A stretch of 64,000 bases of DNA from Tetrahymena thermophila SB210 (taxonomy: Eukaryota; Ciliophora; Oligohymenophorea; Hymenostomatida; Tetrahymenidae), in the NCBI RefSeq assembly GCF_000189635.1, contig NW_002476358.1, positions 324,616-388,615 on the forward strand, read 5' to 3'. The notes beneath the pieces were generated by a model. It did not search any database, was not told where the DNA came from, and saw nothing but the letters and a program-made list of their open reading frames with translations. Position 1 is the first letter of the stretch. Every line of letters begins with the position of its first letter. The position numbers and the translations under genes were made by a program. Of the stretch, positions 24,822 to 38,679 are shown piece after piece.

Positions 24822-27800
24822 TCATTACATTCTATTATATTAATATCCAAATAAATTATTATTTTAGTAGTTATTTGTTTATACAACTCCAAATACATTT
24901 CTGGTTATTCTTTAACTGAAAGAGTTTCCAATTACATTAAAGAATTCAGAAATAATTTCAGGTCTCTTTTAGATTGCTATTCTAAACTCACTATATGAAA
25001 TTTGACCATCATTATTTTAATCTGCTAATTTAAAGAACTCTTCAGTATTGTTTTTAAGTTAATCTATAGAAAAGCTTATTCCTCTTAATCTACCAGCTAC
25101 TTCAAACATCCTAGCTACTTCATTCTTTTTTATAAAAATAAATTTTTATGAAATTCATTTAAATTATGTATTCATACCTTATCCAAGAACCCATCTCCAT
25201 TAACATCATAGGATTGATAGGCTAATTTTAACTTTTCTTCCAAGTTACCGCTAATAAGGATAGACATATAACAAACAAAATCTCTAAAATCAATTAAACC
25301 AGTGTTACGGAAATCTAAAAGTTAAGAGATATTATCACTCAAGGTGTTATCTATTCCATTTTCGCTATTTGAAACGGAGAATAAATAATTTTTAAAAAGA
25401 TTTTAATGAAAAATGTAATTTACAATAGTATATTTTTGAATTCTTAATGGGTAAATGAGCCTATGTTTTTATTTTGTACACGATTCATAGAAGCTTTTTT
25501 AAATTGATTGTACAAATTTTCTATTTTATCCCTATCGAGACCTGTTTTAGAAAGCAGTTCAGAAACAATTCTATTTTTATCCTCCATTACTACACTTCCT
25601 TCTTAGAAGAAGTCATCTAGGGTGTTTGAATGATTTCTTTATTAAATATTTTAAAAAAGTAAATAATACAATTACATTTATTGCTTTTGCTTTACAAATC
25701 AAAGAACTTTTCCGATGCATTTATTCTTTTTTACATAGATATATGAGACATATCAAATAAAATAATATTTATTTTAGGAGTAATATTAGGAGACTAAGCA
25801 ACTTCCCTTTAAACTATATTTTCGTATAAGCCTTCTTAGTTGAGATTTGCATATTATCCATTTTCATAGATAATAAATATTTCTATTGGACTTACTTTAA
25901 ACTTTTCTTCAACCTTATTAAATAATTATAAAAATTTTCTAAGCTTCAATTCATTCATATTTGGGAAATATATTAATTACTTAAATTAAAGCTTAAAGAA
26001 GAGTATGTGAGGAAGGAACAACTATTTCTTTGTTTTCACCATTAGGGTATTACTTATAATAACAGTTTAAGATAACATTTTAAGAAGATGTATTTTGTGG
26101 TCTCCTCTTTAAATAATCCTAGAAAGCTTCTTACTTAACTTTAATATAATCTAAAAGTAAAAATTTTAAATATTTTTATTACAATTTCTTAAAAATAAAA
26201 AGTTACTTATGAGTTCATTGAATTTAACTTATAGTGAGTGAGTAAACTATTAATCAAAAGGTAAATCCTAAGGTTTGCTAAGAATTGTGAAGCAATTCTA
26301 AAGGAATTACTAATAGCTTTCAATCAAATAAGGCATAACAGAATGTAAAAGTGCAACATCAACTTTGTTAGCAAAAATATCATTAAAAAGCATTTCAAGA
26401 GCTGATTATATTTTGCTGTAATTAGAAATATCTAACAAATCTGATAGGATTCTATTGTACCTAGTATCACTAATTTATCTATAATTTTACAAATGTTTTG
26501 CAATCCAATTCAAAGAGTCAAATGACAGCTTCATTATTTCTAAATTATAGGTGCATTCATAATAATTATAAAATTCTTACATTATTTTATCTTTTTCTCT
26601 AAAATCTTATAAACTATGAACAAGTCCTCTTTAAAGGTCAGAATCAACTACATGTCTAAAAAATTTTAAATAATTAATTTTTAGGATAAAAAATTAAAAT
26701 AAAATAAATACTATAATTTCTCATTTTATAAAAATAATTAAAAAAGTAAAAATGAAAAAAAATTTTATTATCAATCAAATTTTTTTAAAAACTGGCCTAA
26801 TTATATTGTGGCCTTAATATATGAACCTTTACCGTATTTTTGTATTTGAAAAAGAAATAATAAATTTTTTAATGAATTAATCAAATATTTATAATTGTAG
26901 TTAGATTTTTTACATGAAGTTTGCATCAACTTTAGAGAGGAGAGCTTCAATAATTAGAAGAATTTTTTGCTTAATAATAGATTAATCATAAATCTTTCTG
27001 TATAAGAAATTTAGGAATCTATAATTATTAATTATGTAGAAGTAAAATCCTTACTTAATCAATTTTTCAATAATTGATAGTATTTCTAATTAAATTTCTG
27101 TGTATTAAGACTAACCACTTGAAAGGAACTCTTAACATATTGAAAGGAAATCACATTCAATAATAAACTAAGCTTATTTAGAATTGTTCATAACTATTTT
27201 TTTAATTGCACTTAGACAAGCGACTTTTACTTTAAAAGAATTATGCTTAACCAGTACTTCAATTATTTTTTGCCATATAAAACAATTTTCTTGAGTGATT
27301 TCTATAAATGGAAGAAGATAACCCAATCCAACAACTGCATTTGCTAAAGTGTCGTCAGCAGTAAAATTTAAAAATATTTTCTATAAACTATCTGCAAGGT
27401 TTAAAATGACATTCAAATCATAAATTTTCTACCCTTAAGGTAGAGTTTAGCCTGCTAAAATACTAAGTGTCCAAGAATGATAAATAGACTCAAAATAGTC
27501 GTTTTAGTCATTTAAATTATTCAAAAGCTTCATGCAATTTTCACCTATAATTACATGGGCATTTTCACTTAGCAGATAATCTCTTATATCTTTATTTCCC
27601 TTTGCTAAAAAACCTATCAATAAAACAGACTATCCTTTAAGCTCAATAATATCACTATTTAAATAAGATCCAAGCAAATGTTAAACTATTCCTTCTTTAA
27701 ATAGACTGTATTAATAGTGCAAAGATTGCTACTCATATTTTGATCCTACAGGAGCATATGCTAATCTAGGTCCTTTAGATTTATAAAATGTTAATGTATA

Positions 27801-29039
27801 AGAAATTTAAACTAAACCAAAAATTTTAATTGATTGACTGATTTGTTACCTGCTGCATAAAGAGTAGCAACTTGGAGAGCTTTCCATACAATGTTAGGTT
27901 CAGTGCTGTTCACGATTAAACTACATATCCTTTTAATTAAGGAGAATTCTACTAAGTCATATATTTTAATAAGCAAATGAGATATTTTGAATCTTTCATG
28001 GGGTGTCTTAAAAATCCTACTTAACTCCATCAGTTTTGTTAAGACATCAACTGCATACAAAACTTTCTATTAATCTGGTGAATGTAAATGCTAATTTTTT
28101 TTTTTTTTTTCTTAAATTCATTTTTATTCTCAAGAAAATAATAATAATGCTTACTTCAACTATATTTTAGAATTCATTGTTGAAAACTAACTAACACTCC
28201 TAAAAGAACTAAACCTTTAATTAATTAGTGAATAAATAGTATATTATTTATTTATTTTATTTTTTGTAGTTGATGAGAATTGATTCAAATTAAAATTGTA
28301 TGAGATATCTTGTAATAATATATAATAAGAGACAAGTTGATAGAGCTTACTTAATTTTATGTGAAAAGTAATAAACTATTATTTTACCTTATCTACAGCA
28401 GACTCTTTGACATGAGCAAAGAAGTTGTAATTTCCTAGTTTACTGGCATTAACATCATTTTGCTCAATATCTAAGATATGTTTTTCGAAATCACTCATAT
28501 TTTTAGTTAAAAACTGTAGGACTTCAAGGTGAACCATCTTTCTTTCAAATATTAGGGACACTCCTTCTTGGTCGTTATCATTATTAATTTCTCTCAATAC
28601 ACCATTTTGAGAAAGATACTCTGCTAAGGCTTGTAAGAATTCATGCCATTAGATAGTCCCATCCTTATTGCTATCCATGTTAGTTATTAATGTATTTATC
28701 TCCTATTCTGTCATACGGTCTATATATTTCAAAAAATATTATTTAATTACTCAAATTCATTAAAGTGGTTGTGTTTTAAAGATTTATCCCCTTAATGATA
28801 AAAGTATAATTTATAATTTTTTACAAAAAATTAAATGATTTATTACTTTAAGAAAGACGGACTATCAAATTTCTCATTTCTTATGTAGAGAGCTCGCCTG
28901 AGTGGTCAGTATCTATAATAGTAAACAGTTTACGTATTTCTTCAATCTATGTTTTGGTTAAAACTTTTTAATCTATAAGCTTCTTTTCTAACTCGAGAGA
29001 AGTATTCTCGTAGCTAACACCTGAGTTGACTTAGTTCAT
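24822..29039 (-). CDS. EF-hand / ARM-repeat / EF-hand protein
   Basis: About a dozen exons give roughly 1,050 residues from ATG 29037-29039 to TGA 24822-24824. The N-terminus has two EF-hands: IDTDHSGELSTQEM and MDSNKDGTIQWHEF. The centre (about 28130-26200) is all-helical with importin-alpha/armadillo-like text, e.g. FKEGIVQHLLGSYLNSDIIE, YHSWTLSILAG and ADDTLANAVVGLGYL. A third region, QAFQ-like with NVILNCYYKQYPNGENKEIV, leads into a C-terminal calcium-sensor-like part with YDVNGDGFLDKNE and ADQNNDGQISYSEF. Donor and acceptor phases agree at most joints; those near 25960-26000 and 26170-26215 are less certain. EF-hands bind Ca2+, and ARM repeats bind peptides or proteins, so a Ca2+-regulated scaffold or adaptor is a fair inference. 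The C-terminal EF part could be a separate gene starting at ATG 25585-25587, but a clean phase-2 splice joins it to the rest. Confidence 0.75.
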
Positions 29040-29819
29040 TTTTATGTAATCTGCGTATTTATGTATGTATGAATCTATCTATGTATGTATGTCTAATATA
29101 ATTTTGATCTATTTTTAATTCAAGTGTAAGAAATAACTTTTTATAAAATTTTGTTTGAAAATATTATTTTTTATTTATTATATTGTTAAAGGATTTGACT
29201 TTAGCTTTTATTTTCAATAATATCTATGAATCCTAATTGAGAATTCCATAAAAATTATAATTTAAATACAAACTTAATATTTAATTCAAATTTTATCTGA
29301 TGGAACGAATCTTTGACGACTTTCAATACAAACAAATCAACCTTTTGTAATATCTTTCTAATCAAAATCCATAACTTTTAGTTAGCTTTTTTGTGTAATT
29401 ATCACATTCTGATAAATAAATTCTATTGAATATAAAAATTTGCCCGCTTTTTTTAACAAGATTAGTCAATATCTTTGTCTATATTAGAATAATCACTGAG
29501 ATCATTTGATCAATTAATATAAATTTTATGTTTTATAAACAATATTAGATATAAAATTCCATACAAATTCATATTTTAAATAAATTTCTTCTCTATAAAG
29601 TAATAGTTAACTTATAAATTAGTATTTTAAATTAGGCATTTATTAAATAATTTTTAGAAATAAATAGTCTTATTTATTTTAGGTCAAAACAAATATTTAG
29701 TTTTATTTTCTTAAAATATTATTTTTTCAAAATTTAAATAAGAAATGTATTTAATTTTTAAACTAATTTTAATTTTATGATAAATAAATAAAATAAACTA
29801 AATTAATTTTATGTCATTA
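29040..29819. other. AT-rich spacer between same-strand genes
   Basis: This lies downstream of the TPR gene on one side in gene order and upstream of the EF/ARM start, so it holds the EF/ARM promoter. A (TATG)n-like run sits at 29060-29090. Nothing else is visible. Confidence 0.5.
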
Positions 29820-31809
29820 TCAATTAGGAGCGATTTGCTATTGGTTTCTATGTACTTCAATAAGTTCATCTTTTATTAATTGACTTTCAGGAATAAATTA
29901 TTTTATTTGTTGCTTAAACTCAAAAGTATTTTTCTACAAATTTATATCTTAAATTATTTATACATACTTCAATGCTTAGTTTATAGAATTAAATGCCAAA
30001 TTATATTATCCCAACTTAAAAAAAGTCTCAGCTTGCAATCTAGAGCTCCAGTAATTCTTTTAGTTATTTTAAATTTACAGGATATGACTCTCTTTAATTG
30101 CTTAGCTCTGGCTTTCTTCTTGTTTACTGTGTCCTTAATATTTATTAATAGCTTAGAAGCCTTTGTCTATATCTCCTCTATTTACTTCGATACAGGCTTT
30201 TATGTATTGTAAAACAACCCATCTTGGTTTTTTAGTTAAGTCATAATCTTAACCTTTATGTTTTTAATTACTCTTCAATTATTCATAAATCTTAATAGCT
30301 TAATAAACATGTCTTATGCTTTCATCGTAATTTTTTTCAATAAAAGACAACTCAGTCAGGTCTTGGTAGACAATATAATCCATGTAAGATAATGAAAAAT
30401 CTATTTTTAGTTAAAATAAAAATATTTGACAATTAAAATATTACGAGTTTAATCTTACCTTTTTACAATTACTTGATTTTCAAATATGCATTTCCTATCT
30501 ACTTGAGCAAGAGTTTTAATTAATTACTTTTTAAAAAAGTGTACATTTCAACCACTTTATTGTGAAGTATGCTAGAAACATTGTTTTCAGATATGAGTTT
30601 TTCCAAAAGTGAGAGAGCCTCTTGAAGATTTTCTTCAGCTTTTTCATATGGGATCTACTAATTCAAAAAACTAATCTAGAATTATAGGCATAAGGTAATA
30701 AAACGATCTGTTAAGTCAACACAGTTTGGATTCTGCTTTAAAACTTGTACAGCTCCATCAATATTTTTTTAAGCCTCATCAAGCTTCTGTATTTTAAGAT
30801 AAAAAGTAGAAACACTGCTTTTTGATAAAACAATGTGAGAAGGTAATTAAAGCTTTTCAGTAAGTTTTATCCACTTTTATCCATACTCAGCAGATTTTTC
30901 GTTATTATTCTTGCATGAGTACAAAACAAACAGATTGTTAAAGCAAATCAGTAGCATATCAGAAGGAATTTAATTAGGCAAATCATTCATTATCTTATGT
31001 AGCAATTACTCTGATAATTCAATAGCATCATCATATTTCTTTTCATATTTAAGTTTAGATACTTTAGATATTATTTCCTAAATTTATCTCCTAGAAGTAT
31101 TTGAATTCCTCATTTCTAATTTTTAAACTTATATGTCTTCTCTTATTTTTTTACCCTCAAAAGTGCTATAGTTTAACTCTTATTGCAGAAGAGGAATAAC
31201 TGTTCCTTGTATATCTTATTTTAATTCATCATATTTACTAAAGATTTGTATCATCTTTTATCCCAATGTAAATAAAGATTACTTTTAATGAGTATCCTCA
31301 AAGTAATTTAGCATATTTTTATAAATCGGATAGAATTATGGAGAATTATCTAAACTATCTAGAAGGTTTATTATCTTATTTTCATATTCTTTTACCATAT
31401 CAAAATCTTATAAATCTCTATAAGATTAAAGAAATTTCAATGAAACCTCTAGTTTTTATTCTTAAGTACCTAAAAATTCTATAAATTGTTCTTCTGCTTA
31501 ATCAACATATTCTTATTAACTATCTTAATCTCCAACAATCCCAAAAATTTAACTCATTTCTAAAAGAGAATTAGTTAAGTTAAGATTGTGATCAGTTTAC
31601 TTTAATCTCTCGTAGTTAGGAGAGCTTGGATTTAAATACTATTCTGAAATAGTCTTATTGAGAAAATAAAGTATTTAAATTGCTTAGTCATATTCCTACC
31701 TATAAAAAAGGATTCTACTGAACAAAAAAGATAGCTAAGCACTATTTAAATCATTGCTATTCATCTATCCATATTATTCTTTTTGTTAAACTTTAATTAG
31801 TTAATCCAT
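29820..31809 (-). CDS. TPR-like helical repeat protein
   Basis: Two exons (intron 30401-30458, phase 1) give 643 residues from ATG 31807-31809 to TGA 29820-29822. The whole protein is built of paired amphipathic helices with TPR-like spacing and Ala/Leu/Tyr positions, for example YRQEYDQAIQILYFLNKTI near the start, KYEKKYDDAIELSEQLL in the middle, IEKNYDESIRHVYQAIKIYE after the intron, and FFKLGQYNLAFNSINQALKY close to the end. TPR arrays act as protein-binding scaffolds. No second domain, signal peptide or membrane segment is visible. The frame is still open without ATG upstream of 31809, so a 5' exon cannot be excluded. Function unknown. Confidence 0.75.
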
Positions 31810-34721
31810 CAACTAGTGATAGCTTAAACTTTAAAATTATGGGAGAAGATAATGATAGTCTTTAGGTAGAAATGAAGTTAAATTATTTAACAAAAAAATA
31901 TTCTAATTTCTACTATTTTAGGAATGATCAAATTAATTCGAACAAAAATAAAATACATTTTTCCTTTAATATTTCCTAACTGCTACTTAGTAGCTCAAAG
32001 CTTGTTATCTATTTATAAATTTTAAAATTTAGTTCATTTTTAACTTAATTAAATATCTGAAGTTTTAATGCAAAAATAATTATTATTAACTATAAATTGC
32101 GTAACAAGTATATTAATATTGATTAATTATTTTTTTGATAGATCTTATTATTACCTCCACAAAATCAAAAGTGTATTTTTGTTTGTAAAAATTAAAATAA
32201 ATGAAAAATCATCTTATTTTCTTATCACAAAACCTATAAAATATAACAAAGAAATTTCTTATAATAAGATTACTCATATAATTTTTATTTGATAATTAAT
32301 GAAGTTTAAGATTTATTAGAATTCCTACTTTACATATTTTATTAAAAATTAAATAATTCAAACTCATCTTTTATCTCAAGAAATGATTTTGAATTAAATG
32401 TAAAAATATTGCCTTAAGTTTTTTAATTGATGAAATAATTAAAATAAACTTTTAATAAAATATAATTTTAATTTGATGCATACTTAAAAAAATAAATATA
32501 TATTCTATTTTATTCGATATTTAATATTCTAATTATCAATCGATACCTATATTTTAAGCATAGAATATAGGAGCTCGATTTTTCTAAAAATTCTATCTTT
32601 CTCATAAAATTAATTAAAAAAAAATCAAAATATATATTAATAGATACAAATATTTAAAAATTTTAAAATCTAAATTCGAAGAAACTCATTAATTCAATTT
32701 AATAATCTAAATTTATTTAATAGTAAAAAATGAACTAATTATATTTAACAGCTTTAAATGATTATTTAAATATATTTACTATAAGTGCTTGTTTTAAATT
32801 AAAAATTTTTAATAAATAATAAAATAATTTAATATCTCAATTTAGTTTAATCATAAGAATGAAGCCACATAAAATATTTATGAACCTAAATAGATCTAAA
32901 TTTAACATAATTCTTAAAATTTGTGTAAATATATAGCCATACCTTTAAGAAATCTATTATTTTTTAAATATTGCAAATTTAAAAATATTAGAGTGAGGTA
33001 ATTAGGTAAAATAAGATTTCATTAAAATTTAATTAAAAAATTTTGAGAAATAAAAAATATTATAAATTTTAAATAACAAAAATAATTCAATTGATAATTA
33101 ATATTCAATATTTAAAGCTAAACAAAAGTTTGTTTTTACTTCATTTACTATTATGAATTATCAAAAATTAATTATTAAAACATTAATTTGTTTTGGTTAT
33201 TAATCTACTATTATTTGTTATCCTCAACTTTCTATTTAAAAAAGAATCAATAAATAATCTATTGGTTAATAAAAAAATCATCCAATTAAATTATATAATA
33301 TTTAAACTAACTCAAGCAACGATTTTAACAAATCAGTTTTAAATAAATAAATATTTATGAAGTTTGGAATTAATCTTATGATATTTAAATATTTAAAAGT
33401 TTATCTTTTTAGCGTCAAAGAAAAAATGAATGAAATATTGAGATTTGAATAGAATAAATTACATTTTTTAAGATCTTAAATAAATATATTTAAACCATAA
33501 GTAAAATAATTTAAAAATATAACTAAAGATAAAATAATAATACTAAAATAATTAAACTATTATGAACATTTATAATAGATATAAAGTCTTAGTATCTTTT
33601 AAATTAATTTATTTTCAGTAATTTTATGATTAAAGTATTGTTATTTTCGTTTGTTTATAATATTTTCTAAAAATTAATTCTTGTTAGACATACATAAGCT
33701 TCAATAAGAGGATTTTTTAATTTATAAATAATATTTTAATTATGAGTTGATTAAGAAAAAATTTTGTTTAAGGAAAAAGAGAGAAGTGAAACAAAAAATT
33801 AGTTTATGTATATATAATGAATGTCGCTTTTAAATAATGAGAGTAACAATCAAATTCAAACTTAGATACACTTAATTTTTAATGCCTAAGGAATTCGTAT
33901 ATAAATTTAAATTTTCTCTGCTTGATTAATTTTAGAAATTATTTAATCTATGAACAAATGTAATAGACAGATTCTTTAAACATCAACCCATTCGGAAAAT
34001 AAAAGCCTATCTCAAAAAAAAAAAGAAATTGAGATATTATTTGTCGGAGATCAAATTCTTACTAATTTAATTGAGGGGGAATTTGAGTGATAATAAAATG
34101 AAACAAAAAGAGAGCAAAAATAAATCAAAAAATATTTAATTTTTTTTATTACTTTTACATACTTGATAGAAGAATAAGGAAACTTTGATAGAATGAGTGA
34201 ATAAATAAATAATTGATTAATTGATTGATTGATCCATTAATCAATAAATTAACTAATTAATTAATAAATCAGTCAGTCAGTCAATCATATACATATTTGC
34301 TAATACTAATTCTATTCATTTTACATTTTTCTATCTTATATAATACTAAAAGAAGAAAAAACAAAGAATAATAAAAAGAAACACTAAAAGCAGTGAGCGG
34401 GAGAAAGAAAATAGTACTTTGAATATTAGATAACCTTAATTTAATATAGCCACTGACAATTAATATACATACATAATTTATCATAATTAATCTAAAGTAA
34501 ATCAAGATAAAGTCTAGGCAAATATATATAATATTTAATATTCTTTAAACATAGTAAATATAAATAATTTTTTCATATACGATATAGCTAGATAGCACTC
34601 CTTATTTACAACATTATATAATTAAAGCAACCAAGAAGGGGTACAATTGATTTGCATATCAAATATTAGAATTAAAAAAGATATATTTTGCTTAAACAAT
34701 CATAAAATCTTATAGTGAAAA
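31810..34721. other. 2.9 kb AT-rich divergent intergenic region
   Basis: This is the spacer between the starts of the TPR (-) and CXC (+) genes. It is extrem­ely AT-rich throughout, with frequent TGA in all frames. It includes a simple-sequence inverted repeat block at 34199-34290. No RNA gene was recognised. Confidence 0.5.
34199..34290. repeat. TGAT / CAGT simple-sequence block with dyad symmetry
   Basis: Runs of AATA, then ATTGATTGATTGATC, then ATTAATCAATAAATTAA, then CAGTCAGTCAGTCAATC. The GATT and AATC units are complementary, so the block can fold on itself. Confidence 0.7.
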
Positions 34722-37700
34722 ATGAGTATTTAACCAAATTAATTTACTTCAGGGCTTGAAAGGCAAATAGATTTATAAAATTTGAGCTTTTAAAGCAATG
34801 CATAAGGAAACAACAATTCAATTAATGGTAATGGAAATGTAAACTAAAGCTTCAATTTTTTCTAGAATAGGATGTCTGCATAGTCTAATGGAAAGATGTC
34901 AATTGACAGTGTAGGGTACAATCCAAACCTATTAGCAGCTTTATCTGGAATAGGTGGTGCAGATGCATTGAATAATATATCGCCTGATAAATCTTAGAAT
35001 TCTATAAGAGACCCTTACAGAAATAATAGTCTATTTCCTTCTTAAATAGAAAGAAAAACTATAGATGGAATGTCAAATATTGAAAATAGGTATATTTATA
35101 ATATATAAAAAATATTTATTTTTAGAAATCCTTTCATTTCAAGTACCAAAACGATGATTTATTATTAGTACTAGCTTCTCTTACAAATAGCGTTTGCATA
35201 CAAATGTTATCAATAAATCTTAATGTTTTTGAGCTAAAGTATGTTATGAAATCTAGATATTTTTTAATTTATAGATTGGAAGTCTAATTAAAATGCAAAA
35301 CTGCAATAAAATACTTATGAATTTCTATTAAACATTTTCATATTATAAGTTAAAAGAATAGATCTATTTTTAAGAGTTTTTGATATTTAAAGAGAGCAGT
35401 AAGCTGCACATACTAAATGAAAGGATGTTTTTTATACAAATATAAATAAAATAATTATTATTTATCAATTATTTAATAATATCAAACTAGGTTATCAGAA
35501 TATTAGGACCAACTTTTCGATTTTTAACAATAAAACCAGAGATGCTCTTTAGAGGACACATTATAAATGACAGCTAATAGAAATAGCTAATTTTAGAATA
35601 GTTCTTATCTAAGTATTACTTTCTTTATTTATTTATTTGATTTTCTTTCTCATGCTAACTGGTCATTTTAAAGTCATTAACAAAAGCCATCATAAATATT
35701 TACTTATTTACTTTTCTAATAATTTTTGGGTGTTTGTTATTCATGCATCTTCTATATTTAAAAAAATAAATGCTAATTAAAATTTGTGGATTTTATTTTA
35801 ATAAAAATTATTTAAATTAAATAGGTAATAACATATACCAGTCAAACAGAAATAATAATAATAACATTTTTGGTAGATATTAAAGTTAAGTACCTTGCCT
35901 TAATTCTATGTACAATAATATGTATACAGATGATAAGTCAATTCTTCAGAGCACAGCTCCTAATTAATTAATGCCCTAATCCTACAGAATTAATACTAAT
36001 CAGTTTGGTTTTAGTAATCCATAGTACATTTCCACTTAAACAGTTGCATCTTCTCAGATGTAATCTATTATTGGAGAAACTGCTTTAGCAGATAATGTCT
36101 CTATGGGAACTTAAAATAACTCTGCAAGTGCTATGAGCCTTGAGGTACAAAATTTTGAAAAAGCTCTTCTAGATTAACTTGAGCAACCAAATAGAGTTCC
36201 TGGAGATATTGCTGAGTAATTTGCTATTACAAGCAGCACCAATCAAGTAACTTATCCTAGTTCAGTTGGTGGATAAAATCCAAATTTTTATAACCTAAAT
36301 GCTGCAGGTCAAAATGTGGCCTAAAGTTAAATTCGTTACGCTAGTGGACTTAGTGCTGGAAACTCTGGCGTTCCACTCATTTCTGTTGCTTAGTCTTAAG
36401 CTAACTTAATAAATATACTAAATTAAACAGCAAAAGCTAATATTGCAACAGATTAAACTAATATCTTTAGCAGTAGTGATGCTTAAACATTGAAATTATT
36501 GCAACAACAATAATAATAGTAATAGCTATAGCGTTAAATTCTTTTGTCCTCTGGTTCAGGAATGATTGATATTGGAATGACATTTGGAAACTTAAATCAA
36601 TAAAAACTTTTTTAACAATAATTTAATGGATAATAACCTGGATCAGTATCTACAGCAGCATCTGTAGGAATGGGATTTAGTTCCTTACCTGCAGATATAA
36701 ATATGTTTGAGACTATGGCAGCAGTAAATGTAAAAACTGAAAATGTTGGTGAAAATGAAGGTAATGATTCAGATAAGACTGAAAAAGGAGGATAAAAGGA
36801 GGAAAAAGAATAAAAGCGATAAATTGGTAATACTTCTTATCCAAGCATAACTAGAGGAGCAGCTTTCTCAACTAAGCAAGAAGTTTATTCTGATGATATC
36901 TTTAATTCTCTTTTAAATCTAGAGGAAAGCTAAGACCGTTAGATGAGTATTACAAATGATAATATTAATAAATTTTAAGAAAAAATGAGCTTAGCTAGTA
37001 ATATTGGAATAAATAGGAGTCTAAATATTAACAGAGATACAAAAAAAGAAAATGAAAGCTTAAATTTTAATGAGATTAAATAAGAGAAAGATAGTATAGG
37101 AGGACTAAGTGATTTAGGAAGTGCTATTAATTTCTAAAACAACAATAATATCTTAAATATCAGCGGATTTAATAGTGGAGGAAACTTAAGTATTTAGCGT
37201 GGAAGTAACTTAGCTAACTTTAAAAATAACAACCGTACAACTTTGATCAGCCGTCTATCAAATGGCACTAGAAATTCAGATTTAAATAGAATAAGTTTCC
37301 CAACATTTGATTACGATTAGAAATAATTTTTAGAAAGTAATGGCATAGCTATTAGAGATTAGCATGGAAATTATATAATTGGACAAAGTAATAGAAGCTC
37401 TGCCATGAATAGTGAATCAGTGATGTAAGATGAAGAGAATGAGAAAAAAAAGAAGGCTGAAGAAATAATTGCTTGTAACTGTGGTAAAACTAAATGCTTA
37501 AAGCTTTATTGTGTTTGCTTCTAGCAAGGTCTTATGTGTTCAGATTAATGTCGTTGTACAGATTGTTATAATAAAATAGCTTATCTGGAAGAGCGTGAGC
37601 GTGCAATAAAAGCAATAAAGTAACGTTACCCCGATGCTTTTGAAAAGAAGGTAAATTTCCTCCCTGAACTAGCAAGAAAAATAGAGGATGCTGAAAGACT

Positions 37701-38679
37701 TGATGCAGATTTAGAGCTATAAAATTAACTTTTAGCACATAAAAAAGGTTGTAATTGCAAAAAATCTGCATGTAAAAAGAAATATTGTGAGTGTTTTCTG
37801 GCTGGTGTCAAATGTACTTATTTGTGTAGGTGCGAATAGTGCCAAAATGGTAAAAATGATGGGCCTGAAAATTAAGGTCAGCATATAAATATTGAAGGTC
37901 AGAATTTTGTAGATCAAGAAAATTACAATAAAGGAAATGTTGTTAGTATTAAAACACAAAATAATACATTTGGAAATATCAAGCTAGAAGTATTTCGTCC
38001 AATTCATTAGTAATAATTTATTACTAAAATTGAAAGAAATAGCAATCAGTTACATGAAAATGGTGAAAATCAAGAAGATAACCGTATTATAAATATGGAA
38101 AACGATAATTTTAATGGAGAGAAGCTAAACCATTCTCGCTTTACTTATTCTGAATTAGAAAACCATTACACATAAAGAAAAAAATAGAAAAATAACAATG
38201 AAGATTTATTTGATTCAATGAGCTAAGAAAAGTTATAAGCTGAATAGTTTGATTAGGTATTCAATTAAGAAAACTTACAAAACTAAGATGGTATTGATAA
38301 TAACAATAATAATTAAAATAACAGCTAAAGATAAAGCACATTGACGGATGATGATATATAAAAAATGAGAGCCTAGTAAGAGCAAAGCTTCCATGAGCAT
38401 TAATAATAATAATAACAGATATAATATATGAAATAATAATAACATATGAATGGTGAAAACAACAACAACAACAATAATAATTTTAATGATTTCTAAAATA
38501 ATAAAACTGAATAACATGATTTAAAAATAGAAAATAGCTTACAAGAAAATAATGGTTTTGATTTTAATTCTTATAACTAAAGTAATAACCAAGAAAATGT
38601 AATTGCTTCAAGAAAGAATATGTAATTCATAAATATGAAAAGAGGAGCAACAGATGATAATGAATTTATGGCAAATTGA
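34722..38679 (+). CDS. Tesmin/TSO1-like CXC (LIN54-type) DNA-binding protein
   Basis: The protein has about 1,150 residues. It is characterised by two CXC cysteine modules joined by a helical linker (CRC domain). The first is [26 protein letters not shown] (from 37474). The second is [26 protein letters not shown] (about 37750-37850). The linker reads [23 protein letters not shown] proteins (LIN54, tesmin, TSO1) bind the CHR promoter element and act in MuvB/DREAM complexes controlling cell-cycle genes in the nucleus; that role here is inferred from the family. Flanks are Asn/Gln/Ser-rich. The region 35089-35824 is a patchwork of small introns and short exons (one exon covers about 35495-35610, followed by an intron to 35824), whose exact borders are uncertain. 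Poly-Gln around 36487-36535 mixes CAA, TAA and TAG. Stop is TGA 38677-38679. Confidence 0.85.

Noticed and set aside
25585..25587. Independent start codon for a small EF-hand calcium sensor gene
   Set aside because: The upstream frame continues into it through a phase-matched intron (GTAAAGC donor, AATAAAG acceptor), so it is more likely an internal Met, though not excluded.
29880..30212. 110-residue plus-strand ORF with apparent membrane segments
   Set aside because: It is antisense to the TPR-like gene, whose frame is continuous through this interval and has repeat structure.
34281..34505. 74-residue minus-strand standard-code ORF in the large spacer
   Set aside because: It lies in simple-sequence AT-rich DNA, has no domain texture and no joined exons, and is likely chance.
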